From positions 124,001 through 188,000 of the forward strand of contig OU015551.1 in NCBI GenBank assembly GCA_907165065.1: 64,000 nt of DNA. The letters are read 5' to 3'. This DNA is from Caprimulgus europaeus (taxonomy: Eukaryota > Chordata > Aves > Caprimulgiformes > Caprimulgidae). Shown one piece after another: positions 11,901 to 23,900 of the stretch. Positions within the stretch are counted from its first letter, which is position 1; every line of letters starts with the position of its first letter. The translations under genes and the position numbers were made by a program. Below the pieces are notes generated by a model. The model ran no database searches, was not told the origin of the DNA, and saw nothing but the letters and a program-made list of their open reading frames with translations.

Positions 11901-14900
11901 CACTGAACCCCCCTGCCCCCTGGGCTCTCCACAATATGGCAGAAGATCCCCCCGGGGTCGTGCCCACCCCCCCCCCAGGTCTCCGTGCCTCATCTCAGCC
12001 CCAGGCAGTGTGGAGGGAGCAGGATGTCCCTCATCAGCCAGGCCAGGGTGTGGGGGGGGCTCCCCAGGCTTCTTTCACCTTCCTGGTGCAGCCAAACTAC
12101 TTCTTGGGTGCTGGATTTGGTCCCCCCACAAAACATCCCTTCGGAGGAGTGAGGCTGCGGTGGGAGCCCAGTGATCCCTTCGCCATTTTAGCGTGCGCCG
12201 GGCAGCCGCAGGCAGCCATCACATGGCGCTGAGAGCAGAGTTTGGCCCGGCTGCGCCATGCCGGAGGAGGCAGCCAAAAATCTGCTGGCAAGCTTGCCTA
12301 GCCCAGCCATGAGGACTGCCAGCAGCTGGGGGAGCACCGAGCCCACAGCCTCTGTCCTCGCACTCTCACACCTCCATCAGCGAGGACATGAGGGTGGCAG
12401 GAGGGGACAGCCCTGCTGCCAAACCTCAGCGTTTGGGAAAGTCCCTGGTGCTCTCTGGGGTGTCACTGCTGGGTGCTGGGTTGCGGGGAGGCCCTCAGGG
12501 TGCCCCCTGGGTACAGGGGTGGGTGGGGTGGCATCAGTGGTGCTGGGTGAGGGTGATGCTCGTAGGAGAGTGTGGGGTCACAGGGACACGGGGGGCAGCT
12601 GAGGGAGCAAGGAGGGTACCCAGGGTGAGTGAGTGGCCTTGCTGGGTGCTGTTGGGGAATGGGGGCTCAGCAGGGTCAGCTTTAGGGGGAGCAAAGGGCT
12701 TTGCTGGGTGTCCTGGGGCGGGGGGAAGGTGCACATGGAGCATCTAGGGGTGAGGAAAGGCCACGTGGAGCATCTCGGGGCAAGCAAGGTCCATGCAGGG
12801 TATCTCAGGGCGAGTGATCGTGTGAGGTCCCATGGGCCAAGCTGGGGCCGTGTGGGACACCTCAGGCTGCTGGGTGAGGGCACAGCCCAGGGGGTTTCCT
12901 AGCGGCCACGCTCCCCTGGGAGTGGGAAGCCGGGTGCCATCCTGGGGGTGACAGGGGGCTGGAAAGTCCTGAGGCGATGGCAGGAGGGGACACAGGGAGC
13001 TGGGCCAGCATCAGGGCTGTAACCGCAAGACACCGCCCCGTGCCTTGGCCGGGCTCCACGGCTAACCACTTCCAGAGCCACTGCGAGATTTGTTGTTTTA
13101 AGAGGCGAGGAGGGGCCATGTCCGGCCACGCGGTGCCCATGGGCGCGCAGGGGGTCCCTGCCACCCCTTGTCCCCTTCCCAGCTCGCTGTGTCCCTCTCA
13201 CTCCTGCTGCCTGTTCCCGCACAGTTGGGCACGTGGCAGCTTTCAAAATGGAAAAAGAAAAGGAAAAAAAAAAAAAAGAAAAAATTGAGAGAAGCCGGGG
13301 AAAAACCCCCGCGCCCATTGCCGGGGGAATTTCTGCTCCCTAAAATGGCTGCCTGGAGGCTGCCAGTGCGCGACAAGCACAGGGCAAGCGCAGGGCACAG
13401 GGCTGGCTGGTGGCGGAGTGCAGTGTTGAGGTGGGACACCACAGGGCTGCTGGCATGAAAGAGCTGCCAGGCCGGCGTGGGGGGGAGGTGGGGGGGAACG
13501 CTGGCAACTGGGGAGGGAGACAAAATGGCCACGATCAGCATCGACGTCCAGCAGCCCCAGGGTAGCATGGGCAGCGCACAGGGGTGTCGGGGTGGGGAGC
13601 AGCGTGGCCCCGCTGCCCACATGGCTTGGCCTGGCCAGCCAAAAACAACAGCCCTAGGAGCCACGCGTGCGCAAGGGACTGGGGGGAGCATGAGGCAGGG
13701 GGAGAAAAAGAGGGAGAAAAAAATGAAAGAAAGGGGAAAAGCCTCAAGCTGTGGCAGGCGGACTGGCAGCAGCGGCTGCTCTGTTTTGATGATGTTGTTT
13801 GGATTGTCACATCCCTTTCCCAGAATCAGCCAAAGCTGTGAAAGAGAAACACCAAAGGCCAAGGGGTGGGAGGAGGACAAAGATGGAGGAGCAGGAGGAA
13901 GGACAAGGAGTGGGGAAAAACATGGCACAAGTTTTGGAAGGGCTTTGAGAGCAGCTGAGTGAGGGCTGCGTGGCCAAGCTTGTGCCAGGGAGGAAGGATG
14001 CTCCAAAATGCAGCTCAGGCCCCCCTGGGGCGCAGGGAGCTAGAAGGTGTGCCGTGCCGTGCCATGCCGTGCCGTGCCGTGCCATGCCATGCTGCACCAT
14101 GCCGTGCTTTGCCTTGCCGTGCCCCTCTATGCCGTGCCATGCCATGCTGTGCCATGCCAGGGTGTGCCAGTGCCGCTGATCTCAGTGTCTGAGCCAGGTT
14201 TTAGCTCAGATGGAGTGGGGATCATGGGGCTTTCGGAGTCAGAGTGGGTGCTGCCTCGGGGCCCTGCTGCCCTCTGAGGGGCTTGGGGCAGGCAGGACAA
14301 GGTGTCACGGGGTAGCAAGGGCAATGCCTGGCTACAGTGACACTGCCTGGCAGGGGTGGGATGGGCCATGGCAGTGACGCCAGGGAGGCAGGAGTGGAGC
14401 CAGACGGCCGTCACCCTGCCTCGGGGCGGGTCAAGAGCCCTGGGTTTCCCTCCTGCGGGGAGCAGCCCCCGTATCCTACATGCTAGTGTGGGGGTGTCCC
14501 TGTTCTGTTGATGGTTGGGGGGTCACAGGGAGGGACACTCAGTGGCTCTTCCCCAGTGGCTGGGAACATGGTCCTCCTGTGGGGTGGGAGCTGCTGGCCA
14601 GACTGTGCCTCAGTTTCCCCACTCCAGCAGAGCAGCAAGGGAGGCTGCCGGGGCAGTTAGCCAGCCCATATCCCTGGCTTGTACTGGAACGGGGTGGCTC
14701 ACCTTGACCGTTTTTCCTCCTTACAGATGCAGAGCAGAGCAGCAGCCCCCGGACAGGCATTGGCTCAGACCAGGAAGACAGCAAACCTATCACGTTGGGT
14801 GAGTGGGGTGGGCAGGGCTTAGGCAAGGTGTCAAGGGACACCAAAATCTGTCCCCAGGGTCCTTGTGGTGGGGGCAACCCTCTTGACAGGTGGCCATGCC

Positions 14901-17900
14901 CCCTGCACTGGTGGCTTCTGCCAGCTGTGCCAGTGCCCCACAGACCCAGTCAGCCACTGCCTGGCACCTGCAATGAACTTGGCATGGCCTCAACCTTGTC
15001 CCATGGCCAGCAGTGCCCCACCAGGGCCGTGTCCCTTGGGGACAGCAGCTGCCATGGGGGTCCATGGTGAGGGTGCAGCCCCTAGCCCTGTCAGCACTCT
15101 CAGTCACAGGGAAACCAAGACATGGAGCAGCCTCAGGGTGTCCTCAGCAGAGAGGACCAGTTGGGGTGGTCCCTTGCTGGGGGAAGGAAGTGGAGCAAAG
15201 CCATCTGAGGAGGGGTGGCAGGTGGCATTACAGGGGATTTGGGGGTGTTGGGCTGTCCTCGAGCATCACCACAAGACAGCACGGGGCTAGAGGGGTGATC
15301 CTGTCCCCTCCCCAGTGCTCCCTCTTCTCTCCCGTGCAGATTCGACAGACTTCCAGGAAAGCTTCATCACCTCGGGGGTGTTCAGCGTCACTGAGCTCAT
15401 CCAGGTGTCCCGAAGTGAGTGCCATCATGATGCCACCCCTGCCCTCGCTGGCTGCCTGGGCACAACAGTGTCCTGACAGCTCCTGCATCCCAGCTGGAGG
15501 CTGGGGGCAATGCCAGCCCCCCCTGAACCCCTTCTCTCCCCACAGCACCGGTGGTGACGGGCACGGGGCCAAACTTCTCCCTGGGGGAGCTGCAGGGCCA
15601 CCTGGCCTATGACCTGAACCCCTCCAGCGCCGGCATGAGGAGGACGCTGCCCAGCACCTCCTCCAGTGGGTAAGTGCCAGCAGGCGGGGGCAGGGCGGTG
15701 TGGGGCCAGCCCGGGCCGTGGGTGACAGGCCACATACTGCCAGGGGCTGGGCTGGCACTGATCCCTTCCCTGCCCCCCAGGAGCAAACGGCACAAGTCGG
15801 GGTCCATGGAGGATGACATCGACACCAGCCCAGGGGGCGAGTACTACACCTCCTCTAACTCGCCCACCAGCAGCAGCCGCAACTGGACAGAAGACATGGA
15901 AGGGGGTAAGTGCCTCCCTGTATGGGCCTCCCTGCAGTGCCCTACTGCTGCTATAGGCTCCCCCCGGGCAGCTCACAGGTTGTCTACAGGCACCATTGTC
16001 AGACGTCGCCTGTGAAAGCCCAGGCACTCTATACCCGCCGTGGTGCTGCTATAGGACCCCCCTGCTTAGGCACAGGCTCTCTATAGGCACTGTGGTGTTG
16101 CTATAGGACCCCCCTGCTTAGGCACAGGCTCTCTATAGGCACTGTGGTGCTGCTATAGGACCCCCCTGCTTAGGCACAGGCTCTCTATAGGCACTGTGGT
16201 GCTGCTATAGGACCCCCCTGCTTAGGCACAGGCTCTCTATAGGCACTGTGGTGCTGCTATAGGACCCCCCTGCTTAGGCACAGGCTCTCTATAGGCACTG
16301 TGGTGTTGCTATAGGACCCCCCTGCTTAGGCACAGGCTCTCTATAGGCACTGTGGTGCTGCTATAGGACCCCCCTGCTTAGGCACAGGCTCTCTATAGGC
16401 ACTGTGGTGTTGCTATAGAATGCCCCAGCAAGTCATAGGCTCTATGTAGGTTCTGTGGGGTTACTACAGAGCCCCCCCATTAAGTCACAGGCTCTCTGTA
16501 GGTGCTGTGGTGTTGCTATAGGACCCTCTGATTTCGGCATCGGGTCTCTATAAGGTCTCCAGGTGTTGCCCATAGCTCCCTCCCGCTGCCGTTTAGGCCC
16601 AGTCTCTCCGTGGGTGCCGCAGTGCTGCTATAGGCAGGGGCTGTCTCTATAGGTGCTTTCTATAGGGCCAGCAGAGCGCCCCAGCCTCTCCCAGCCCCAT
16701 GGCGACCGCTGGCGCTATGGACAGCTTGCTTTCGTGCTTGGTGGTTTTTTTCCCTTTCCTGTCTAGACAGCCCCAATTAGCTGTTCATTAAGAAAAATTG
16801 GGGGCTGGGCTAATTAAAGCGATGCTGTGGGGCTGACACGGCGGCTTCCCACGCCCTGGGGTGCTGAGCTGCTCGTCTTTCTCCCACTTTGGCTCTTATC
16901 CTGACTCCCTGCATCCCCAGCGGTGGAGCAGGATCCGTCCCGGCCCCCCAGCCCCACCAGAGCCTGGAGGGTGCGCAGCCGGCAGGCGGGAGGCACCGAT
17001 CCTGTCGGGAGGAGACTGGGGAAAGCAAGTCCTGCCCCAGGACTGTGCCCCATCCTGCCCCACATCTACCCCATGGGGCTGGTGCCACAGGGAGCAGGCA
17101 GGAGGGTCCTTGAAGGAGATGTGACTCCCTCCTTGAAGCGTTGAGGCAGGAGGGAGCTGTGCAGGGGGTCCCTGTCCCTGTTGCCATCCCCTGCTGGTGG
17201 CCTGATCTGGGACGGGGGTGAGGGGGGTGGCGATGGCAATCCTGTACGGGATGTTCTGGGAAATCCTCCTAACACCCAGCTGAGAAAGGGCTAAACCCAT
17301 TTCTGGGCCTGGGCCAAATGCCCAGAGCCACAGTGGTGGGGGATTAAGGTGCCCACCGCCCCCTCCCACTCAGCCCTGCACCCTGGGGTGGCCCTTGGGG
17401 ACCCAGGAGTCTGGCACTGCATGGGAGTCCTGGAGGATGGGACTGCAGGTCCCTGGAGGGGGTCACCCCGCCAGGCCGGCACCTTTCTGCCCTGGGAACT
17501 CCTTGGACTGGCAGGATGTGACCCCCAGCCCCAGGGCACCAGTGTGGGTGCCCAGTGGGGGCTGCAGGGTCACGGGAGCACTCTTGGGGGCTCCCACTTC
17601 TGCACCCAGGGTGGGCTCACACACACACAGACCTGTGCACACCTGCACAGTTGTGCACACAGACACACACGCGTACTCCGGCTGATGCCCACGCATGAAC
17701 ACACGCCTGCACACTCGTGTGTGTGTACACCCATTCATATTTGTGCTGGTACACACACACACACGTGTACACGTGCACACACACTGCTGTGCACACACTC
17801 ACGTGCACCCATACGCTGGTGCACACACACGTGCAAGTGCCCACCTGCCAGACACCCCTCGATGTGCCCACACACACGCACACACACAGACACGTGTGCA

Positions 17901-20900
17901 CACACACAGACACGTGTGCACACACAGACACGTGTGCACACACACAGACACATGTGCACACACACAGACACATGCTCACACACAGACACGTGTGCACACA
18001 CACAGACACATGTGCACACACACAGACACGTGTGCACACAGGCACGTGTGCACACACACAGACACGTGTGCACACACAGACACATGCTCACACACAGACA
18101 CGTGTGCACACACAGACACATGCTCACACAGACACGTGTGCACACACACAGACACATGCTCACACACAGACACGCGTGCACACACAGACACGCGTGCACA
18201 CACAGACACATGCTCACACACAGACACGCGTGCACACACAGACACATGCTCACACACAGACACGTGTGCACACACAGACACATGCTCACACACAGACACG
18301 TGTGCACACACACAGACACATGCTCACACACAGACACATGCTCACACACAGACACGTGTGCACACACACAGACACATGCTCACACACAGACACATGCTCA
18401 CACACAGACACGCGTGCACACACAGACACATGCTCACACCCGCGCACCCTCCCCAGGCTCAGCCTGTCCCCGGGCTGCCCCTTGCCCAGGAACGAGCACC
18501 CCAAGCCCAGGCTGGGCTGGCAGGAGCCCCAGGACTTGGAGGTCCTGCCGCAGGTGCTGAGGTGTGGCGCTGCTTTCCCCAGGCATCTCCCCCACCGTGA
18601 AGAAGACGGAGATGGACAAGTCCCCCTTCAACAGCCCATCACCGCAGGACTCCTCGCCCCGGCTGAGCAGCTTCACGCAGCACCACCGTCCAGTCATCGC
18701 GGTGCACAGCGGTGAGTGTCCCGACGGGGAAACCGCGGCACGGAGCGAGTGGGTGAGTGGGCGGGGAGCTGGGGCAGCAGCGAGCTCGCAGTGACACCAG
18801 GGGTCCCCCCCTTCCACTCTCGCCCACAGGTATCGCTCGAAGCCCACACCCGTCGTCTGCGCTGCATTTCCCCACCACCTCCATCCTCCCCCAGACGGCC
18901 TCCACCTACTTCCCCCACACGGCCATTCGGTACCCGCCTCATCTCAATCCACAGGACCCGCTGAAAGATCTCGTCTCCCTGGCCTGCGACCCGTCCAATC
19001 AGCAGCCTGGACCGGTAAGGATCCAGCCCCACCCCATCACCGACCTCGCTGTGGGGCACCAGGGGCTGCCGCCGGCCAGGGGTGTCCCTTGGATCATCTG
19101 CTGCCACCGCCGTCATCGCCACCACCGCCGTCGCACATAGGGGGTCAGGGTGCTCTGGTGGCACCCAGGTGCTGGCACCCAACCCCATAGGGTGTTCCTG
19201 CTGCTGTGGTTGGGGCTGAGCGGCTCCAGCCAGTGCCTTGTGTTGGTTTGGGAGCGTGGCTGTGCCAGGTTGGTGTTGGCACCTTGTTTCTCTGGCAATG
19301 GAGGTGCCATTCCCTGGCTCAGAATGGGGTGTCACCTTGTAGGGGAGACAGGGTGGTGAGTGCTAGGGCTCAGCTGTCAGCCAGTGCTGGGGGTGTCTGG
19401 TGGGAGTGGTGCGTCTGGCAGGGGATGTGTGACCGTCGCTGAAGAGCCATCGTCCACCCGCGTGCTCGGGACAGCAGCAGGCTCTGTGTGCCCCGTCCAC
19501 CCGCCAGCCCTGCCACTGAGCCGTGTCCCCCAGCACCCCCACAGGAGTGGCAGAGCCACACCAGGCTGCTGTGTGCCTTCCCTCGTGCCAGCACCCAGCA
19601 CCCCACGCACCCAGCAGGCTGCAACCCATGCACCCCACACCCTGCACACACAGCACCTCGTGCACCCAGCGCACTCAGCACCCTTCATACACAGCAACCT
19701 GTGCACCCAGCACCCCATGGATCCCCCCACCCAGCACCCCACACACCCAGCACACAGTGCACACAGCACTCTGCAACCGTCACCCTGTGCACCCAGCACC
19801 CCACACACCCATCCCCCCACACACCCATCCCCCCAGGTTCCCTTTGTGCCAGGGGTGGACCCGTTCCCATTTCTGTGACCTCCTGTGCCCTGCACGTCCA
19901 CTGTGTCCCCTGAGTGCAGGGAGCCTCGAGGAGCCCCTTGGAGCTCTGCCCAGCACCCACTGGCTACCCCTCGCTGCTGAGGCCTGATGCCAAGGTGAGG
20001 GGCACGGCCACTTTTCCCCCATGCAGTGGCTCAGGGCCAGGCTGGTGGAAGCTAGATTCGGAGCAGCTCTGCACCAAGTCAGGTGCGTGAAGCTGGTACA
20101 GGAGCCGCTGCGGGGTGCCCCTTCCCCACAGATGAGCATTGCAAAGGCTTCCGCCGCCACGGAGAGCAGGGCACAGCACCCCAGCTCTGGCATGCGCCGC
20201 CACAGGGCATGGTCCCCCCGCCAGCCCACCCCAAACCCTGCTGCACCGCCGTGATTTCCCTGTTGCCAGCACCAACTGTTCAGGGCTGCGCTGAGACCCA
20301 ACAAACTCATGTCAGCAGTGAGGGCTGCTCTGCACCCACGCCGGGCAGCACCAGGGGTTCACTGGGCCGGCTTTGCCGGTGCTGCGCGTGCTTCCTAATG
20401 GCTTGTGCTGTTTGTTTTTCTGTCTGTGTTGTGTCCCCAGTTAAATGGAAGTGGTCAAGTGAAAGTGCCCAGCCACTACCTGCCCACGCAGATGCTGGCG
20501 CCGCCACCTCCCCCTGGCATGCCCCGCTTGGCCGTCTCTCCTGACACCAAATCCACCACGACAACTACCGAGGGAGGGACGACCTCACCGACATCACCCA
20601 GTAAGCACCCCGCGGCGCCCAGCCCTCTCCCCGGCCTGGCCAGCCCCCTCCTCTCGCAGCCCCCTCCAAGGTCCCCCCTATCTCGGTGCTGCTGGGGGGA
20701 TGTTGGTGGAGGTGGCGTCCCCGTGGCCAGGGAGAGGGCGGCAGCTGGCACACAATGAGTTTGCTGGGTCTCAGGCAGGTCGGAGCAGGCAGGATTTGTG
20801 CAGGCAGCTGTTGTGTTCCCCAAGCCAGAGGGTTCTGTGCTGGTCCCAGGGACCGGCCCAAGCCCCGTGTCCCTCTGAGACAGCTGGGGGAGTGGGACGG

Positions 20901-23900
20901 AGCCGTCCCCCAGGCCAATGTCCTGCTCAAACCCTGCAAGCGTGGGCAGGTCTTGTGGGGGAGGCTGTTGTCTCTCTGTGCCTCAGTTTCTCCACTGGCT
21001 GGCAGCAGCAATGCTGCCAGTGACACGGGGACCATCCGGCATGGGTGTGGTGCTGGGGCTGGGGGCAGTGTGCCTGGCTGCGCCGCATGGGGCTGCTGTC
21101 TTCTTGCTGTTACAGGGGTCCCTGGTGCTGGGGACCCCGATATGGTCAAGAATATGAAGCAACGTGGGTGCGAGGACTGTGTGCCGGCCCCTCCAGACCC
21201 TGTGGCGGGGCGGGCCTTTGTTAGCAGCAGTGGCTGACGAGCTCATCCCCCTCCGTTCCACCTCACAGGACTTTAGCACCTTGGCCAGGAGGATTTTGGG
21301 GTGCTGGACCTGGGGCTGCAGAGGGGAGACGCTGGTGTTGGCCCCAGGCTGGTGTCAGGGCACGTGCTGCAGTGGTGGGACACTTTGCCATTGCTGCACT
21401 CCTTGAGGAGACTGTCCCTGTCCTCATCCTACCGTACCCACAGGACTCCTCCTGGTACCCTGAGAGGCTGCCACGTCCCCACAGCATAGAGCCCGGCCTC
21501 GGGGCACCGTCCCCGGGGGATGTGACACTGCTGGGTGCTGCCAGCTGGGCAGTGGGTGTCAAGGTGATGTGGTGTGAAGACATCAAAGCCTGGCTGGTCT
21601 GGAGGGGAGAGCTCGGGGTGCCATGGTCCTGATGGTGATGGGGCAAGGGGAGGTACTGGGCAGTGCCAGTGCCCCTCAAACTCAGGGAAGGATGTGTGTG
21701 GGGGACACTGGCTGTCCCCACAGGGTGCAGAGACCAGCTGGCTCCAAGCCCCCGTGCCCTGCAACAGCCTCCAATGGGGCTGAGCCCAGGAGCTCGGCAG
21801 GGCTGGAGGTCCCACTGCTCCATCCCCAGCTGGGGGTAGAGGTGGCAGTGGGGGGACGTGGCCGAGTGGCACTGGTGTCTCTCGTCACAGCTGCAGCAGG
21901 AGAGCACCCAGCTGCACGTGCACCCTGGGGGTGTCTCACACCCCTCGTCTGCCGTCGCCCTGAAGCCGCCCCTCCTGCAGGGCCCAGGCGCAGGCGGCTC
22001 CGGCATCATCCCCGGCCTCTGCTCATCTGTGCCAGGGTGCAGCCAGGGATGTGGCCCAGCCACCAGCTCTGGGTGCCCGGGACGCCCATCCCAGCAGCTC
22101 CAGGGAGCCGGGCTTGGCCCCGGGGGGACGATGGCAGTGCCACCGGCAGCCCGGTTAACGAGCTCTCATTTGTTCCCCAGCCTACTCTGCACCAGGCACG
22201 CCCCCTGCGAACCGTTCCTTCGTGGGATTAGGACCAAGGGATCCTGGGAGTATCTATCAGGCACAGGTGAGAGCGGGGATGCTGCTGGGGGGACCCTCCT
22301 GCCCTCGCCCTGGGCACCGCCGCCGTGGCATCGCCGTGGGCATTGCCGCTGTGGGCGTGGCTGTTGCGGGCATCGCCGCTGTGGCCATCACTGCCATGGC
22401 GTTGTTGACATGGGCATCCCCACCATGGCATCAGTGCCACGGTGTTGCCACCTTGGGCATTGCCGCTATCACCATTGCCACAGTGGGCACCACCACCGTG
22501 GCCTCACTGCCGTGACATTGCTGCTGTCACCGCAGTTGGCACTGTGGGCCCGGCCATTGCAGGCCTCACTGCAGTGGCATTGCTGCTGGTGCATCACTGC
22601 TGCGGCAGTTGCCACCGTGGGCATCACCACCATGGGCATCACTGCCTTGACATTGCCATTGAGGGCAGTGCCACTGTGGGCACTGCTGCCACGGGCGTCA
22701 CCACCAAGGGCATTACCAGCTGGCACCCTGTCCTCAGGCACTGCTGCTGGCTCAAGGCCACCAAGGGTCCCCCGTGGCAGAGGGAGGTCACTGCCATGCC
22801 TGTGTCTGGCACCTTGTCCTCCTCTCTCCAGGCTCCAGATGTACCCTGCCTGGCATCACGGCACAGCTGGGCCACCCAGGTGCCCACAACATCCCTGGAT
22901 GAGGGGTGTGCTGTGAGCCCCCTCTCCCCGTGAGCACGGACACCCTGCTCTCACCAGCCGCTCCCGCAGCGGGACGTAGCGTGCGCCTTGCCGGGGGCTC
23001 TGCGTTAGTCTGGGGTCGTTTTTAACCGGTAGTTCGTGAGCCAGCGCCATGGGCAGTGCCGCGGGGCCAGGGCAGGAGTGCCAGCACCTGGCCTCACTTG
23101 TGACACAAGTTGGCCAGCCTCAGCAGTGCCAGCAGGGGCAGCTTTGGGAGGCTGCAGCCTCGCCTGGCTGGTGACACCGAGTGCCAGGGCAGCAGGGTTG
23201 GGTGTGTGGATGGCACCATGCTGGGGGCACCCTGGGGTGCTGCATCCACTGGAGGTGAGCGCTGAGGGCACTGAGCCGTGCCGTGGGGCACCCAGAGGTG
23301 CTGTGCTGGGCCAGGGTGCGAGCACTCGGGGACCATGAGCTGGGACACCCAAGGGTGCTGTGTCAGGGGGCAAACACTGGGAACCTGATTCCAACCACAA
23401 TCCCCTGCTCTGCCTCAGTTTCCCCAACCCTACATGTGGGCAAAGCAGAGTGGGGTGAACACCCCGAGGCCTTTGGGTCCCTTAAAAGGAGACGTGGGGC
23501 AGCACCTGGAGAGATGCAGGGGAGCAGGCTGCTGGGGACCCTGCACCTCCCAGAACCCCAGGGGTCACAGCCGCAAGACCCCATCCCTCTGCCCATCCTT
23601 GTGCGTGTGTGTGTCGGGTCACGCTCCGAGAGCCCCCCAGGGCTTCAGAATTCTCTGTGTGGGGATACTGAGGCACAGGGGAAAGAAACAAAGTGGTGTT
23701 CTGCATCCCTGGGAGGGTAGCTGAGACCTGCTGCTCTCGGGTCATGTGTGGTGTGGATGGGAAGGGTTAAGGGAAGTGGCGGCCCCGAGCTGTCTCGTTG
23801 CCAATGGAAACCAGACATGAGGTAATCGGGACGAACTTGAACTTGGGGCTGTGGGGGGAGACAAAGGGAGGGTGGAATAGGGCCACCCCGCGGGGTCCCC

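Larger units (their letters stand above)
3519..14726 (+). other. NFIC intron 2 (11.2 kb)
   Basis: Large intron between the DNA-binding exon and exon 3. It holds a poly(C) run at 5754-5777, a 23-bp minisatellite (6838-7330), a pyrimidine tract (9890-10205), a TGCCR pentamer array (14048-14170) and scattered AT-rich islands with motif clusters (4185-4345, 5825-5925, 7425-7510, 8340-8410, 10790-10935, 11815-11865). No supported gene on either strand; the open frames here are by-products of stop-poor GC-rich DNA. Confidence 0.7.
15906..18582 (+). other. NFIC intron 6
   Basis: Contains a 52-bp tandem repeat (16030-16440, with a degenerate tail to about 16690), an AT-rich motif island (16740-16830) and a CA-derived minisatellite (17620-18440). 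No coding exon was recognised. The acceptor is tttccccag before 18583. Confidence 0.75.

Noticed and set aside
17349-18715. 400-codon His/Thr-rich ORFs
   Set aside because: Translation of the CA-derived minisatellite in several frames, inside an NFIC intron.
21263-22916. ORFs of 266-352 codons in NFIC introns 9-10
   Set aside because: They overlap the real 86-bp NFIC exon in another frame, have biased GC-rich composition and no recognised domain.
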